A stretch of 64,000 nucleotides of DNA from Paenibacillus amylolyticus. GTDB taxonomy: Bacteria; Bacillota; Bacilli; Paenibacillales; Paenibacillaceae. The position numbers and the translations under genes are program-made. Location: assembly GCF_029689945.1 (NCBI RefSeq), contig NZ_CP121451.1:3596001-3660000 (forward strand). The letters are read 5' to 3'. The notes beneath the pieces were generated by a model. That model did no database searches. It was not told where the DNA came from and saw nothing but the letters and a program-made list of their open reading frames with translations. The stretch's first letter is position 1. Each line of letters opens with the position of its first letter. This document shows, one piece after another, positions 15,666 through 25,500 of this stretch.

Positions 15666-17235
15666 ATGATAACGCCAAACGTTAATCAAGTACTGAAAAT
15701 GTCAAATGAGTATAATCTGATTCCGGTAGTCAAACGGATTCTGGCAGATATGGAGACACCGATTCGAATATTCCGCCGTTATGCTGACAACGACCGGGCA
15801 TTCCTGTTGGAAAGTGTAGAGGGAGGGATCCAATGGGCGAGATACTCGTTCATCGGTACAGATCCGTTTCTGATGATTTCGGCCAAGAAGGGTCGGATTG
15901 TTGTAGAAGAAGCAGGGAAAACTCGTGAGTTGCCAGGCAAACCGATCGAGGAACTGAAAGCACTGCTTCGTAAGTATCGCAGTCCAAAAGATGATGAAGC
16001 TGCCACCATTCACAGGTGGAGCCATTGGTTTCTTTGGATACGATCTGCTGTCTTATTATGAGAAGCTTCCAGCTCATGCGCTGGATGACCTGAATATGGA
16101 TGACATTCGCTTCATGTTCTGTGACCAGATCATCGTGTTTGACCATGTGAAGCAGCAGATGCTGCTCGTCGGTAATGTACACGTCAAGGACGGTGCAACG
16201 GATGACGAGATACGTCAAGCGTATGCAGTGACTTCAGAAAAGCTGGAGCAGGCTGCAGAACGGTTGCAGCAGCAAGGACCAGGCGAAAACCTGAATCCGC
16301 GTTCCATTCCGGGAGACGTGGAACTGGGGGATATTCGCTCCAACCTCACAAAGGAGCAATTTATCGGTAATGTGGAGCAAGCAAAAGATTACATTCGCGC
16401 AGGTGATATTTTTCAAGTGGTACTATCCCAGCGTTTCCATATTGATACGGAAGTTTCTCCGCTTCACGTGTATCGTGTGCTTCGGACCATGAATCCATCA
16501 CCTTATATGTACTATCTCAAAATGGATGATGAGATTATCGTAGGTACTTCACCTGAAGCGCTGGTCAAGGTGGATGGAAATCGTGTGGAGACACGACCAA
16601 TTGCAGGCACACGTCCAAGAGGCGCAACAGAAGCGGAAGATCGTGCACTCGCTGCTGATCTGCTCCAGGATGAGAAGGAACGCGCAGAGCATTTGATGCT
16701 GGTTGATTTGGGCCGCAACGATCTGGGCCGGGTATCCAGCTTTGGCAGCGTGAAGTGTGACATGTTCATGGAGATTGAACGGTATTCTCATGTGATGCAC
16801 ATGGTATCCAACGTTACAGGCGAGCTTAGGGAAGACAAAGATTTCTTTGATGCGTTCCTCTCATGCCTGCCGGCGGGTACCGTATCCGGTGCACCGGAAG
16901 CTGCGTGCAATGGAGATTATCGCAGAACTGGAGAAAGAGGCACGGGTGCTTATGCAGGAGCAATCGGATATCTTGGATTCTCGGGTAACATGGATTCCTG
17001 TATTACGATTCGTACGATTATTTTCAAAAAAGGAAAAGCATATGTACAGGCCGGAGCAGGAATCGTATGGGATTCTGTGCCGGAGAATGAATATGAGGAA
17101 ACGGTGAACAAGGCTAAAGCATTGCTCAAAGCGATTCGAACAGCAGAAGCGATGTTTCCTGCCAAAGAAAAGGACAGCACGTTGAGACTGGCCAATGCAG
17201 ACTACTTTGTCACACCAGCGGCTGCCAAGAACTGA
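15666..17235 (+). CDS. trpE: Anthranilate synthase component I (three indels)
   Basis: TrpE makes anthranilate from chorismate with the TrpG glutaminase, which is not in this window. Correcting indels gives about 522 residues, the usual length. The N-terminal frame (LESVEGGIQWARYSFIG) runs from 15666; one extra A at 15997-15998 breaks SPKDDELPPFTGGAIGFFGY. The frame from 15991 carries the catalytic part (GTSPEALVKVDG, IAGTRPRGATEAEDRALA, DSVPENEYEET). Within it an extra G at 16896-16897 and a lost G at 16944-16946 compensate each other and garble VSGAPKLRAMEIIAELEKEA. AAAGGA precedes the ATG at 15666. The indels look technical. Expression should be controlled by the TRAP leader upstream. Confidence 0.92.
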
Positions 17236-17252
17236 GAAAGGAGAGACCGGAG

Positions 17253-18344
17253 ATGAACATAAACCCGATAATGAATGAGAACCCTGTAACCACAATTGCT
17301 GAGATTGCTCGTGAGGATGGCATGAAGAATGGCTTGGCGAAGATTTTGGAGGGCAGCCATCTGGAGCAAGCCGAAGCAAGAGATTTGATGTATTCGATCA
17401 TGAGAGGTGAGGCAACACCGGCTCAAATCGGAGGTTTGTTAATGGCGCTGCGGATGAAGGGGGAAACCGTGGATGAGATCACCGGATTTGCTGAAGCCAT
17501 GCGTGGTCAGGGCGGGCGAATTCTCACCGACGGCAGTGGTTTGCTGGACACTTGCGGAACGGGCGGATCGGGAATTCATAAATTCAACATCTCCACCGCT
17601 TCTGCCATCATTGCTTCGGCTGTTTCGGTTCGGGTCGCCAAACATGGCAACCGTTCTGCTTCAGGCAAAGCGGGAAGTGCGGATGTACTAGAGGCACTCG
17701 GTGTAAATATCCATCTGAACGGGGAGCAGGCCAGACAATGTCTGGATGATATCGGAATCTGTTTCTGTTTTGCCCAGGTATATCACCCTTCCATGCGACA
17801 TGCCGCAGGACCGAGAAAAGAACTGGGGGTTCGGACCATTTTCAACATGCTCGGACCTTTAACGAATCCTGCGGGAGCCGATCGCCAATTGCTTGGCCTG
17901 TATGATCGTTCCCGGACACCGATGATTGCTGAAGTACTGAATCGTCTTGGACTCAAAAGAGCGTTGGTCGTGGCCAGCCATGATGGTCTGGATGAAATCA
18001 GTATCTCAGCGCCGACGCAGGTATCTGAACTTCGCAATGGTCAAGTGCACACCTATGATATTGATCCACGTGATATGGGCTTGTCTCTGCATCCACTCGA
18101 AGCGGTACTTGGAGGAGATGCGGCACAGAATGCCGAAATTATTAAAAGGATCTTCCAGGGTGAGCAAAGTGCCTACCGTGATGTCGTTCTGTTGAACGCC
18201 GGAGCGTGCATCTATGTATCTGGTCTTGCAGATAGCATTGCTGAAGGGGTGACACTTGCCGCAGAAGCGGTAGATTCGGGCAAAGCTGCCGGGAAGCTTG
18301 AACAGTTAATTCATACAACGGAGGCGTACAGTCATGTATCTTGA
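17253..18344 (+). CDS. trpD: Anthranilate phosphoribosyltransferase
   Basis: A 363-residue TrpD. The PRPP site reads DTCGTGGSGIHKFNISTASA and KHGNRSASGKAGSADVLEAL; the anthranilate site region includes FAQVYHPSMRHAAGPRKELG and RTIFNMLGPLTNP. It joins anthranilate to PRPP in the second step of tryptophan synthesis. AAAGGAGAGACCGGAG precedes the ATG. The end overlaps trpC by 11 nt. The N-terminus carries roughly 15 extra residues compared with many homologs, so an internal start is possible. Confidence 0.95.
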   Translation: MNINPIMNENPVTTIAEIAREDGMKNGLAKILEGSHLEQAEARDLMYSIMRGEATPAQIGGLLMALRMKGETVDEITGFAEAMRGQGGRILTDGSGLLDTCGTGGSGIHKFNISTASAIIASAVSVRVAKHGNRSASGKAGSADVLEALGVNIHLNGEQARQCLDDIGICFCFAQVYHPSMRHAAGPRKELGVRTIFNMLGPLTNPAGADRQLLGLYDRSRTPMIAEVLNRLGLKRALVVASHDGLDEISISAPTQVSELRNGQVHTYDIDPRDMGLSLHPLEAVLGGDAAQNAEIIKRIFQGEQSAYRDVVLLNAGACIYVSGLADSIAEGVTLAAEAVDSGKAAGKLEQLIHTTEAYSHVS

Positions 18345-19122
18345 TCGAATCGTTGCAACCAAACATAAAGAAGTTGAAATGCTGGCACAGACATTTCGCA
18401 TGGATGAGGCTATCCGAAAAATCGAACAACTACCCGCAACCCGGGGGTTTGAACAAGCACTATCGAGCGGACGCAATCGCAAACTCGGCCTTATTGCTGA
18501 AGTGAAGAAGGCGTCGCCATCCAAAGGGTTAATTCGTCCTGATTTTCATCCGGTAGAGATTGCTGCTGCTTATGAACGAGCGGGTGCAGACTGCATTTCC
18601 GTATTAACGGATGTATCGTATTTTCAAGGGAGCAGCGAGTACCTGCTGGCTATTCATCAGGCGGTGAACATTCCGCTATTGCGCAAAGATTTTATTATAG
18701 ATGAACGACAGATTGCCGAGGCAAGATTACTGGGTGCGGACGCGATCCTGCTGATTGCCAGCATTCTGACACCAGAACAGATTCGTCAATATCTGGAATT
18801 CGCCAAAAGTTTGGGGCTGGATGCCTTAATTGAAGTCCACGATCGAACAGAACTGGAGCAGGTGCTGGAGATACCGCAGGCAACACTTGTGGGCATCAAC
18901 AATCGTAATTTGAAAACATTCGAAACCAGTTTGAACACAACACTGGATTTGATGGATTTGATTCCAAGAGGCGTTACCTTGATTAGCGAAAGTGGTATTG
19001 ACGGACCAGAATCAACAGTACCTCTAATCCAGGCCGGTGTTCATGGCATTCTCGTAGGTGAGCATCTCATGCGCAAGCATGATGTTGAGGCAGCTGTAAC
19101 GGAACTGATGGGACCGCGATGA
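18334..19122 (+). CDS. trpC: Indole-3-glycerol phosphate synthase
   Basis: A 262-residue TIM barrel. The catalytic lysines are seen in LIAEVKKASPSKG and LLRKDFIIDERQI, and the phosphate-binding end reads LISESGIDGPES and GILVGEHLMRK. It closes the indole ring of indole-3-glycerol phosphate. The gene starts 11 nt inside trpD, and trpF starts at its stop, so translation is coupled throughout this segment. Confidence 0.96.
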   Translation: MYLDRIVATKHKEVEMLAQTFRMDEAIRKIEQLPATRGFEQALSSGRNRKLGLIAEVKKASPSKGLIRPDFHPVEIAAAYERAGADCISVLTDVSYFQGSSEYLLAIHQAVNIPLLRKDFIIDERQIAEARLLGADAILLIASILTPEQIRQYLEFAKSLGLDALIEVHDRTELEQVLEIPQATLVGINNRNLKTFETSLNTTLDLMDLIPRGVTLISESGIDGPESTVPLIQAGVHGILVGEHLMRKHDVEAAVTELMGPR

Positions 19123-19859
19123 TGAATACATCCATACACGATGGCACAGGCGACAGTAGATCCGGACAAGGAAACCTGCTGCCGGCGGCCGTAAAAATAT
19201 GTGGACTTCAGGGCGTTGAAGTGCTAAAATCGATGATAAACTTGCCTGTGGATTACATTGGTGTTGTTTTTGCCAAATCACGCCGCCAAATCGAACCTGA
19301 GCAGGCTGCTGCATTAAGAACGGTATTGTTCGAATGGTCTGCCTATGATCGGCCGAAGCTGGCGGGTGTGTTTGTGAATCCTACGCTGGAAGAGCTGGAA
19401 CACATAATGGAGATTGCTCACCTGGATGTGATTCAACTGCATGGACAGGAGACTGCGGAGTTTTGCCGGCAGGTGAAGCAGCGGTGGGATGCCGAAGTGT
19501 TCAAGGTTTTTTCTTTTCCCAAAGATGAGACGGGTCCGGAAGCTGATAATGCAGCCATAAGGGCTCTCGATACTTATGATAAATTCGTGGATGCGATATT
19601 GCTTGATACCCATGATCCTTTATATGGAGGGGGCTCCGGGAAAACGTTTGCCTGGGAGCGAATTCCTGCGTACGCAGAATGGGCGAACAAGCGCAAAATC
19701 GCTCTGTTCGTTGCAGGAGGTTTACACCCGGACAATGTACAAGAACTAATACAGACATATTCACCTTTCGGCGTCGATGTATCCAGTGGCGTTGAGACAG
19801 AAGGTGTGAAGGATATTGATAAAATTACAGCATTCGTAGAAAGGGTGAAGCAGGCATGA
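19119..19859 (+). CDS. trpF: Phosphoribosylanthranilate isomerase
   Basis: A 246-residue TrpF, slightly long because of about 25 extra N-terminal residues before [15 protein letters not shown]. Other signatures are [28 protein letters not shown] and [17 protein letters not shown]. It catalyses the Amadori rearrangement between TrpD and TrpC. The start overlaps trpC (ATGATG at 19119), and its stop overlaps trpB by ATGA; a later start cannot be excluded. Confidence 0.95.
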   Translation: MMNTSIHDGTGDSRSGQGNLLPAAVKICGLQGVEVLKSMINLPVDYIGVVFAKSRRQIEPEQAAALRTVLFEWSAYDRPKLAGVFVNPTLEELEHIMEIAHLDVIQLHGQETAEFCRQVKQRWDAEVFKVFSFPKDETGPEADNAAIRALDTYDKFVDAILLDTHDPLYGGGSGKTFAWERIPAYAEWANKRKIALFVAGGLHPDNVQELIQTYSPFGVDVSSGVETEGVKDIDKITAFVERVKQA

Positions 19860-21055
19860 CACATCAATTGCCGGATCAACACGGGCGTTTCGGTCACTTC
19901 GGAGGCCGCTTTGTACCTGAGACACTAATGAACGCACTCATTGAACTTGAGGAGGCTTATAGCCACTTCTCTGAAGACGAGGAATTCAATAAGGAACTGA
20001 ACTATCTGCTGAGCGAGTATTCGGGGCGTGAAACGCCATTGTATCATGCAGAGCAATTGTCACGCCGGTTGGGCGGGCCGAAAATTTATCTGAAACGCGA
20101 AGATCTCAATCATACAGGCGCGCACAAAATTAATAACGCCATTGGACAAGGTTTGCTTGCCAAACGGATGGGGAAAAAGAAAGTTATTGCCGAAACGGGT
20201 GCAGGTCAGCATGGCGTTGCAACGGCGACTGTAGCTGCATTGCTTGGACTGGAATGTAAAGTATTCATGGGCGAAGAGGATACAAAGCGTCAGCAGTTAA
20301 ACGTCTTTCGGATGAAGCTGCTTGGTGCAGAGGTGATTCCGGTAACGTCTGGAACACGTACACTGAAGGATGCAGGTAATGAAGCACTTCGTTATTGGGT
20401 CTCCAATGTGGAGGATACGTTCTATGTTCTTGGATCAGTAGTTGGCCCTCATCCATATCCAATGATGGTGCGAAATTTCCAACGTGTGATTGGGGATGAG
20501 ACCCGTCGTCAGATTCAGGAGATCGAAGGACGTTTACCGGATGTAATTGTAGCGGCTGTCGGTGGCGGAAGTAATGCGATTGGTATGTTCTATCCATTCA
20601 TCGGTGATCAGGATGTGAAGCTTGTTGGTGTTGAAGCTGCAGGCAAAGGGGTCGATACCGAGTATCATGCGGCGACAATGAGCAAAGGTACGCATGGTGT
20701 ATTCCAGGGTTCCATGAGCTATTTGCTGCAGGATGAATATGGACAGGTACAGGAAGCACATTCCATCTCGGCCGGGCTTGATTATCCGGGTGTTGGTCCG
20801 GAGCATTCCTATCTCAAGGATATTGAACGGGCAAAGTATGTACCGATCACGGATCAGGAAGCACTGGATGCCCTTCAACTCCTATGTCGGACGGAAGGCA
20901 TCATTCCTGCTCTGGAGTCTGCTCATGCGGTAGCTCAAGTTGTGAAACTAGCGCCTGAACTCACAGCAGATGATCTTGTAGTCATCTGTCTGTCGGGACG
21001 TGGAGATAAAGACGTTGAATCGATCATGAAATACACGGGAGGCGATTTGGGATGA
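19856..21055 (+). CDS. trpB: Tryptophan synthase beta chain
   Basis: A 399-residue TrpB. The PLP lysine lies in [18 protein letters not shown] and the phosphate clamp in [29 protein letters not shown] and [13 protein letters not shown] are also typical. It condenses indole with serine to give tryptophan, receiving indole from the alpha chain TrpA. Both ends overlap neighbours by ATGA. The frame is uninterrupted. Confidence 0.97.
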   Translation: MTHQLPDQHGRFGHFGGRFVPETLMNALIELEEAYSHFSEDEEFNKELNYLLSEYSGRETPLYHAEQLSRRLGGPKIYLKREDLNHTGAHKINNAIGQGLLAKRMGKKKVIAETGAGQHGVATATVAALLGLECKVFMGEEDTKRQQLNVFRMKLLGAEVIPVTSGTRTLKDAGNEALRYWVSNVEDTFYVLGSVVGPHPYPMMVRNFQRVIGDETRRQIQEIEGRLPDVIVAAVGGGSNAIGMFYPFIGDQDVKLVGVEAAGKGVDTEYHAATMSKGTHGVFQGSMSYLLQDEYGQVQEAHSISAGLDYPGVGPEHSYLKDIERAKYVPITDQEALDALQLLCRTEGIIPALESAHAVAQVVKLAPELTADDLVVICLSGRGDKDVESIMKYTGGDLG

Positions 21056-21857
21056 ATCTGATGGACCAGACCTTCCAGCAATTGAAGCAACAGAATCGCA
21101 CGGCACTTATTCCATTCTTAACCGTGGGAGACCCGGATGTGGAGACAACGATTGATATCATCAAGGAGCTTGAACAGGCCGGAGCGGATATATTGGAACT
21201 TGGTGTTCCCTATTCCGATCCACTTGCAGATGGCCCGGTTATTCAGCGTGCTTCCGAACGTGCGCTGAAAAGCCAGATTACGATTCGTACTGTGATGGAA
21301 ACCGCAGCAAAAGCTCGTAAGGCGGGTGTGAAACTGCCGTTTGTGCTGTTCACGTATTATAATCCGGTATTACAGACAGGACTGGATGTATTCTTTGAAG
21401 AATTGGTCAAACACGATATTAGTGGCATGATCATTCCGGATCTGCCGATTGAGGAAGCGGAAGAGATGCGAGAACGCGCCAATCTTGCTGGTGTACATCT
21501 GGTGCCGCTTGTTGCGCCTACATCGAATGCACGGATTGAGCGGATTGTGAATGGAGCAAGTGGCTTTATCTATTGTGTATCTTCTCTTGGGGTAACCGGA
21601 GAGAGAGCTTCTTCTTCAATGGTGTAGAAAGCTTCATCGAGACGGTGAAAAGTCTGACAGACCTCCCCGTAGCGGTAGGTTTCGGGATCTCCAGTCATGA
21701 GCAGGTAGCCCATTTCTCCCGCATCTGCGATGGGGTTGTTGTAGGCAGTGCTATCGTTCGTCAGGTGGAAGATGCGATTCCTCTGCTTGGAAATCCGGAT
21801 ACGCGTTCAGCGGGACTGTTGCAAATTCGCAACTTTGTGGCACAATTAAAGGGATAG
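21052..21857 (+). CDS. trpA: Tryptophan synthase alpha chain (single frameshift)
   Basis: TrpA cleaves indole-3-glycerol phosphate and channels indole to TrpB. The first frame (21052-21627) has [36 protein letters not shown] and [14 protein letters not shown]; the second, ending at 21857, has [19 protein letters not shown] and [11 protein letters not shown]. They join if one base is restored near 21608-21617, giving [13 protein letters not shown]. The corrected protein is about 268 residues, the normal length. As given, the first frame stops 77 codons short. Like the other breaks in this window, it looks like a lost base rather than decay, since trpB and the rest are intact. Confidence 0.93.
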
Positions 21858-21881
21858 GGGTGTCCTGAAAGGACATCCTTT
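21858..21881 (+). terminator. Weak stem-loop between trpA and hisC
   Basis: GGGTGTCCT pairs with AGGACATCC (one G-U) around GAA, followed by only three T residues. It probably attenuates rather than stops read-through to hisC. Confidence 0.4.
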
Positions 21882-21943
21882 GGACACGTGAGACGCATGA
21901 TTATTCGTGTCTAACATTATTTCAATATCAGGAGGCGGTCGGG

Positions 21944-23044
21944 TTGAAACCGAAATCCCAGATTGTCAATCTGCCTGTGTACAAGCCGGGCAAACCGATT
22001 GAAGAAGTAAAACGTGAACTGGGGCTTGAACAAGTCATCAAGCTGGCCTCCAACGAGAACCCGTACGGCAGTTCTCCTGCCGCCCTGGAAGCCATTACGA
22101 GAGAAATGGCTAATATAAGCATATACCCAGATGGCAGCTCGGTTGAACTGACGGGAGTTCTTGCCAAGCATCTTGGTGTTGAGCGGAACAACTTAATATT
22201 TGGGTGTGGTTCCGATGAGATTATTGCTCTGATTACGAGAGCATTCTTCTTGCCGGGCGATGAGACCATCATGGCGGATCAGACATTCTCCGTATACAAA
22301 AGCAATGCAGATATAGAGGGTGCCGTTACCATCGAAGTGCCTCTGAAGGATGGAACGCATGATCTGAGTGCCATGCTCGCACAGATCAACGATAAAACCA
22401 AAGCAGTGTGGGTGTGTAATCCAAATAATCCGACAGGCACAATTATCACAGAGCAGGAACTTACAGCCTTTATGGATCGTGTGCCTGCTCATGTAATGGT
22501 TATACTGGACGAAGCTTATTATGAATTCGTAACGGATGAAGCATATCCGCAAAGCGTACCCTTGATCGGACGGTATCCGAACTTGGTTATTCTGCGGACT
22601 TTCTCCAAAATTTACGGTTTGGCTTCACTCCGCATAGGATACGGTATTGCTCGTCCCGAAATTATTGATCTGATTAACCGTGTACGTGAGCCTTTTAACA
22701 CCTCCCGTTTCGCACAGGTTGCAGCCACGGCCGCACTGCTGGATCAGGATTTTGTCCAAGAGTGCGCAAAGCGGAATGCAACGGATCGGGATTTCCTGCA
22801 AAATGAATTTACACGGTTGGGATTGTCATATTTCCCTTCCCAGGGTAATTTCATTATGGTTGATCTGAACATGCCTTCGGCAACGGCGTTCCAATCCTTG
22901 CTCAAACAAGGCATTATCGTTCGCCCGGGATTTCACGTATACCCAACTTACATTCGTGTGTCCGTCGGAACATCAGAACAGAACCGTGCATTTGTCACGG
23001 CACTGGAGAACACGCTGGCTGAGAAGGCGGTAGCAAGCCCTTAA
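21944..23044 (+). CDS. hisC: Histidinol-phosphate (aromatic) aminotransferase
   Basis: A 366-residue class I/II PLP aminotransferase. It shows IKLASNENPYGSSPAALEAI, VCNPNNPTGTIITEQEL, VILDEAYYEFV and the PLP-lysine block LRTFSKIYGLASLRIGYG. In Bacillus the hisC gene at this place serves both histidine synthesis and transamination of prephenate-derived keto acids for tyrosine and phenylalanine; the position next to tyrA supports the same here. The start is TTG at 21944 with AGGAGGCGG upstream. Confidence 0.92.
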   Translation: MKPKSQIVNLPVYKPGKPIEEVKRELGLEQVIKLASNENPYGSSPAALEAITREMANISIYPDGSSVELTGVLAKHLGVERNNLIFGCGSDEIIALITRAFFLPGDETIMADQTFSVYKSNADIEGAVTIEVPLKDGTHDLSAMLAQINDKTKAVWVCNPNNPTGTIITEQELTAFMDRVPAHVMVILDEAYYEFVTDEAYPQSVPLIGRYPNLVILRTFSKIYGLASLRIGYGIARPEIIDLINRVREPFNTSRFAQVAATAALLDQDFVQECAKRNATDRDFLQNEFTRLGLSYFPSQGNFIMVDLNMPSATAFQSLLKQGIIVRPGFHVYPTYIRVSVGTSEQNRAFVTALENTLAEKAVASP

Positions 23045-23070
23045 TACTGGCGATGAAAGAGTGAGGACCC

Positions 23071-24165
23071 ATGAAACTAAAAATTGCAATGATTGGTGTA
23101 GGACTCATCGGCGGTTCACTTGCGCTCTGCTTCAAAGGCAAGCCAGGTGTAACCGTGATGGGCTACGCCCACATGGATGAACTGAAGGACAAGTACATAG
23201 CGAGCGGTGTAGTGGATGATGCTACGCTCTCTCTGGAAGAAGCGGTAGAGGATGCCGACTTTATTTTTTTGTGCGTTCCCGTAGGTTTGCTTGAATCCTA
23301 TTTCGAGAAACTCTCCAAGCTACCATTGAAAAAAGGATGTATCATCACGGACGTAGGAAGTACCAAGGCTTCCATTGCCGCTTGTGCCGAGCATGTGAGG
23401 CTGACTGACGCTTACTTCATTGGTGGTCATCCTATGGCAGGGTCGGAGCGTGCAGGTGTGGATGCGGCCTCAGCCGTGTTGTTTGAGAATGCATACTATG
23501 TCTTAACCCCTTCAGAACATGTACCTGAGGAGGCTTACAGCAGGTTGTCTGAGCTGCTTGCGTATACGCGGGCACAGATCGTGCGTGTGGAGCCTCTGCT
23601 GCACGATGACATCGTGGGGGCGATTAGTCATCTGCCCCATGTTATTGCTGTAGCACTGGTAAATCAGGTGCGTGAATACAATGATTCGAATCCGCTATAT
23701 AAAATGCTTGCCGCAGGGGGCTTCCGAGATATTACCCGGATTGCGTCCAGTGATGCGATTGTGTGGAGAGATATCTTGCTTAGCAACCGTGATGTACTGC
23801 TGGGCTTGCTTAAAGACTGGAATAGCCAGATGACGGCGTTCACGGATATGCTGGAGCATAAGAACGGTGAAGGCATAGAGGAGGCATTCCGTCAGGCACG
23901 TGAGTTCCGCAGTGTGTTGCCTGAACGACGCAAAGGCATGATTTCCCCGTTGTTTGATCTGTACACGGATGTCCAGGATGCGCCGGGGATGATCGGCAAG
24001 ATTGCAACGGAGCTTGGGGCAAATGACATTAACTTGAGTAACCTGGAGATTATCGAAAACCGGGTGGATGTGCCGGGCATTATGCGCCTGTCTTTCCGTC
24101 AGGAAGAAGATATGGAACGGGCCAAGACATTATTGGATTCCTTGGGTTATCAAGTGTGGATATAA
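23071..24165 (+). CDS. tyrA: Prephenate dehydrogenase with C-terminal ACT domain
   Basis: A 364-residue TyrA. The N-terminal NAD fold reads IAMIGVGLIGGSLALCFKG; the catalytic block is IGGHPMAGSERAGVDAAS and the C-terminal half of the dehydrogenase includes AAGGFRDITRIASSD. From about residue 295 an ACT domain (DAPGMIGKIATELGANDINL) suggests feedback control by an amino acid, usually tyrosine. It oxidises prephenate to 4-hydroxyphenylpyruvate. It is the last gene of the aro-trp cluster; aroE, next in Bacillus, is absent. A clean terminator follows. Confidence 0.95.
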   Translation: MKLKIAMIGVGLIGGSLALCFKGKPGVTVMGYAHMDELKDKYIASGVVDDATLSLEEAVEDADFIFLCVPVGLLESYFEKLSKLPLKKGCIITDVGSTKASIAACAEHVRLTDAYFIGGHPMAGSERAGVDAASAVLFENAYYVLTPSEHVPEEAYSRLSELLAYTRAQIVRVEPLLHDDIVGAISHLPHVIAVALVNQVREYNDSNPLYKMLAAGGFRDITRIASSDAIVWRDILLSNRDVLLGLLKDWNSQMTAFTDMLEHKNGEGIEEAFRQAREFRSVLPERRKGMISPLFDLYTDVQDAPGMIGKIATELGANDINLSNLEIIENRVDVPGIMRLSFRQEEDMERAKTLLDSLGYQVWI

Positions 24166-24174
24166 GGCGAGATA

Positions 24175-24196
24175 GAGGGCGGAAGCCCTCTTTTTT
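24175..24196 (+). terminator. Terminator of the aromatic supra-operon
   Basis: GAGGGC, GGAA, GCCCTC and six T residues, beginning 10 nt after the tyrA stop. Confidence 0.9.
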
Positions 24197-24305
24197 GTGA
24201 GGTTATACTGAAGGTGTCCATGGAATTTTTTTATGTGAAAAAAAAGGAGTTATTATCCTGAATTACCGAAAGATATATTGATTTCGAATATTTTTACTTA
24301 AAGTG

Positions 24306-24334
24306 TTGACAAAATGAAAACGTATACATATAAT
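24306..24334 (+). promoter_or_regulatory. Consensus sigma-A promoter
   Basis: TTGACA (24306-24311), exactly 17 nt, then TATAAT (24329-24334): a perfect match at both boxes. No gene begins within 500 nt downstream, but a terminator lies about 85 nt away, implying a short RNA. Confidence 0.85.
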
Positions 24335-24339
24335 AAGGG

Positions 24340-24424
24340 TACAGTATGGTTTCTCTCCACTCCTATCCAATAACTGTATTGCTCCACGTGAGCAATGGCC
24401 GCTTATGTAAGCGGTCTTTTTTTT
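24340..24424 (+). ncRNA. Candidate small RNA of about 85 nt
   Basis: A consensus promoter is followed by ATTGCTC/GAGCAAT (about 24378-24396), then a CCGCTT/AAGCGG terminator stem and eight T residues (24398-24424). The unpaired 5' part, TTTCTCTCCACTCCTATCC, is C/T-rich and could pair with Shine-Dalgarno sequences. An ATG at 24346 has no ribosome site and its frame reads through the terminator, so it is unlikely to be coding. It does not resemble 6S, tmRNA, SRP RNA or RNase P RNA. The rest of 24425-24560 is A/T-rich with nothing else recognised. Confidence 0.5.
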
Positions 24425-24561
24425 GTCTTTTAAAAGTTATCGGCTCAATATTATATATTGATATTTACATATTCAAAAACATCCCATTTCATTTATCTGT
24501 TTACATTTTTTTTGATTCAATTGACCGAAAAGTTCCCCTTGAATAAAAAAAATCACATTTT

Positions 24562-24588
24562 TGTAACCTTTTCAGTATCTTGTTCGTC
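24562..24588 (+). promoter_or_regulatory. ECF-type promoter, probably autoregulatory
   Basis: TGTAACC (24562-24568), 16 nt and CGTC (24585-24588) match the AAC / CGTC pattern of Bacillus ECF sigma promoters. The first gene downstream encodes an ECF sigma factor (24907), so this is likely its own promoter, leaving a leader of about 310 nt. Confidence 0.55.
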
Positions 24589-24687
24589 TATATATGCAAG
24601 GCTTATCAAAAAGGCTCTAAATGAAGTCATGAACTTAAAAATGAATGCATATGAATGACAGGTCAGGTTCTGTGGATTGCAATGGAT

Positions 24688-24717
24688 TTGCCAGGATGAT
24701 GCAGACCGTTGTACAAT
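24688..24717 (+). promoter_or_regulatory. Possible sigma-A promoter of the ECF sigma operon
   Basis: TTGCCA (24688-24693), 18 nt and TACAAT (24712-24717). It could give basal expression alongside the ECF-type promoter upstream. Confidence 0.4.
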
Positions 24718-24809
24718 AAATACTGTTAATGTAGAAACGTTGGGGAAATTGCCATTACATAGGGAAATTTGGCGGGAAGGCCAGTTATGGCGCTGAACGC
24801 TGTTTATAT

Positions 24810-24831
24810 GCGGTGAAAACCGCAACTTTTT
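24810..24831 (+). terminator. Terminator-like stem in the ECF sigma leader
   Basis: GCGGT, GAAA, ACCGC then AACTTTTTT: a short stem with a GNRA-type loop and T tract, 75 nt before the sigma gene. It may attenuate transcription. Confidence 0.4.
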
Positions 24832-24906
24832 TGTGCCTGTTCGGTAATACATGGATAGAGTCGAACGGGAGAAGCACATGGATGGGCGAGGAGGGGTCGC
24901 ACTCAA

Positions 24907-25500
24907 ATGACGGATTCCCAGTTGATTCGAGAGATCAAGGAAGGTAACCTGGAGTTATATTCCGAGCTGATGAGTCGTTATCAGCGTAAAATACTGGCTT
25001 TCGTATATCATATGTTGAAAAGTTCCAATATGGAGCTGCTTGCGGAAGATCTCTGTTCTGAGACTTTCTATAAAGCGTTCCGCAGTCTACACTCTTTCCG
25101 TGAGGTGGATGCCTCATTCTCAACCTGGTTATATACCATTGCGAGAAATACGGTACTGAGTGAGCTTCGCAAACAGCGCAGCGGAAATGTCCCACTTGAA
25201 GAGAGCGGGATCGTTCCTGTTGCTCCTTCGGAGAATGCACCGGAGTACGCTGTATTGCGCAGTGAGCGGGTGATGCTGGTTAGAGACGCGATTAACAACT
25301 TGCCGGAGAAGCAACGTTCTGCGATCATACTCCGCGAGTATGATCAGCTAGACTACCAAGAGATTGCGAATATTCTTGGGCAGAGCGTCAGTTCTGTGAA
25401 ATCGCTATTATTCAGAGCAAGATCGAGCGTAAAAACTCAATTGGAACCTTATTTCTTCGAACCGGTGTACGAGCCATATGAAGGGATGAAGAACCGATGA
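24907..25500 (+). CDS. ECF-family RNA polymerase sigma factor
   Basis: A 197-residue sigma-70 of the extracytoplasmic-function group. Region 2 covers YHMLKSSNMELLAEDLCSET and SFREVDASFSTWLYTIARNT; region 4 covers LPEKQRSAIILREYDQLDYQ and SVSSVKSLLFRARSSV, the -35-binding helix-turn-helix. GAGGAGGGG lies upstream. Its stop overlaps the next gene, an anti-sigma factor, by ATGA, the usual arrangement. The promoter at 24562 fits ECF autoregulation. The signal is unknown; envelope stress is typical of the group. Confidence 0.92.
   Translation: MTDSQLIREIKEGNLELYSELMSRYQRKILAFVYHMLKSSNMELLAEDLCSETFYKAFRSLHSFREVDASFSTWLYTIARNTVLSELRKQRSGNVPLEESGIVPVAPSENAPEYAVLRSERVMLVRDAINNLPEKQRSAIILREYDQLDYQEIANILGQSVSSVKSLLFRARSSVKTQLEPYFFEPVYEPYEGMKNR

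Noticed and set aside
15991..17235. A separate gene starting at 15991 distinct from an upstream 131-codon gene
   Set aside because: The two frames are parts of one trpE; removing one A at 15997-15998 joins them at a conserved LPPFTGGAIGFFGY block.
24346..24546. A 66-codon reading frame over the candidate sRNA
   Set aside because: No ribosome site, unusual composition, and the frame passes straight through an intrinsic terminator.
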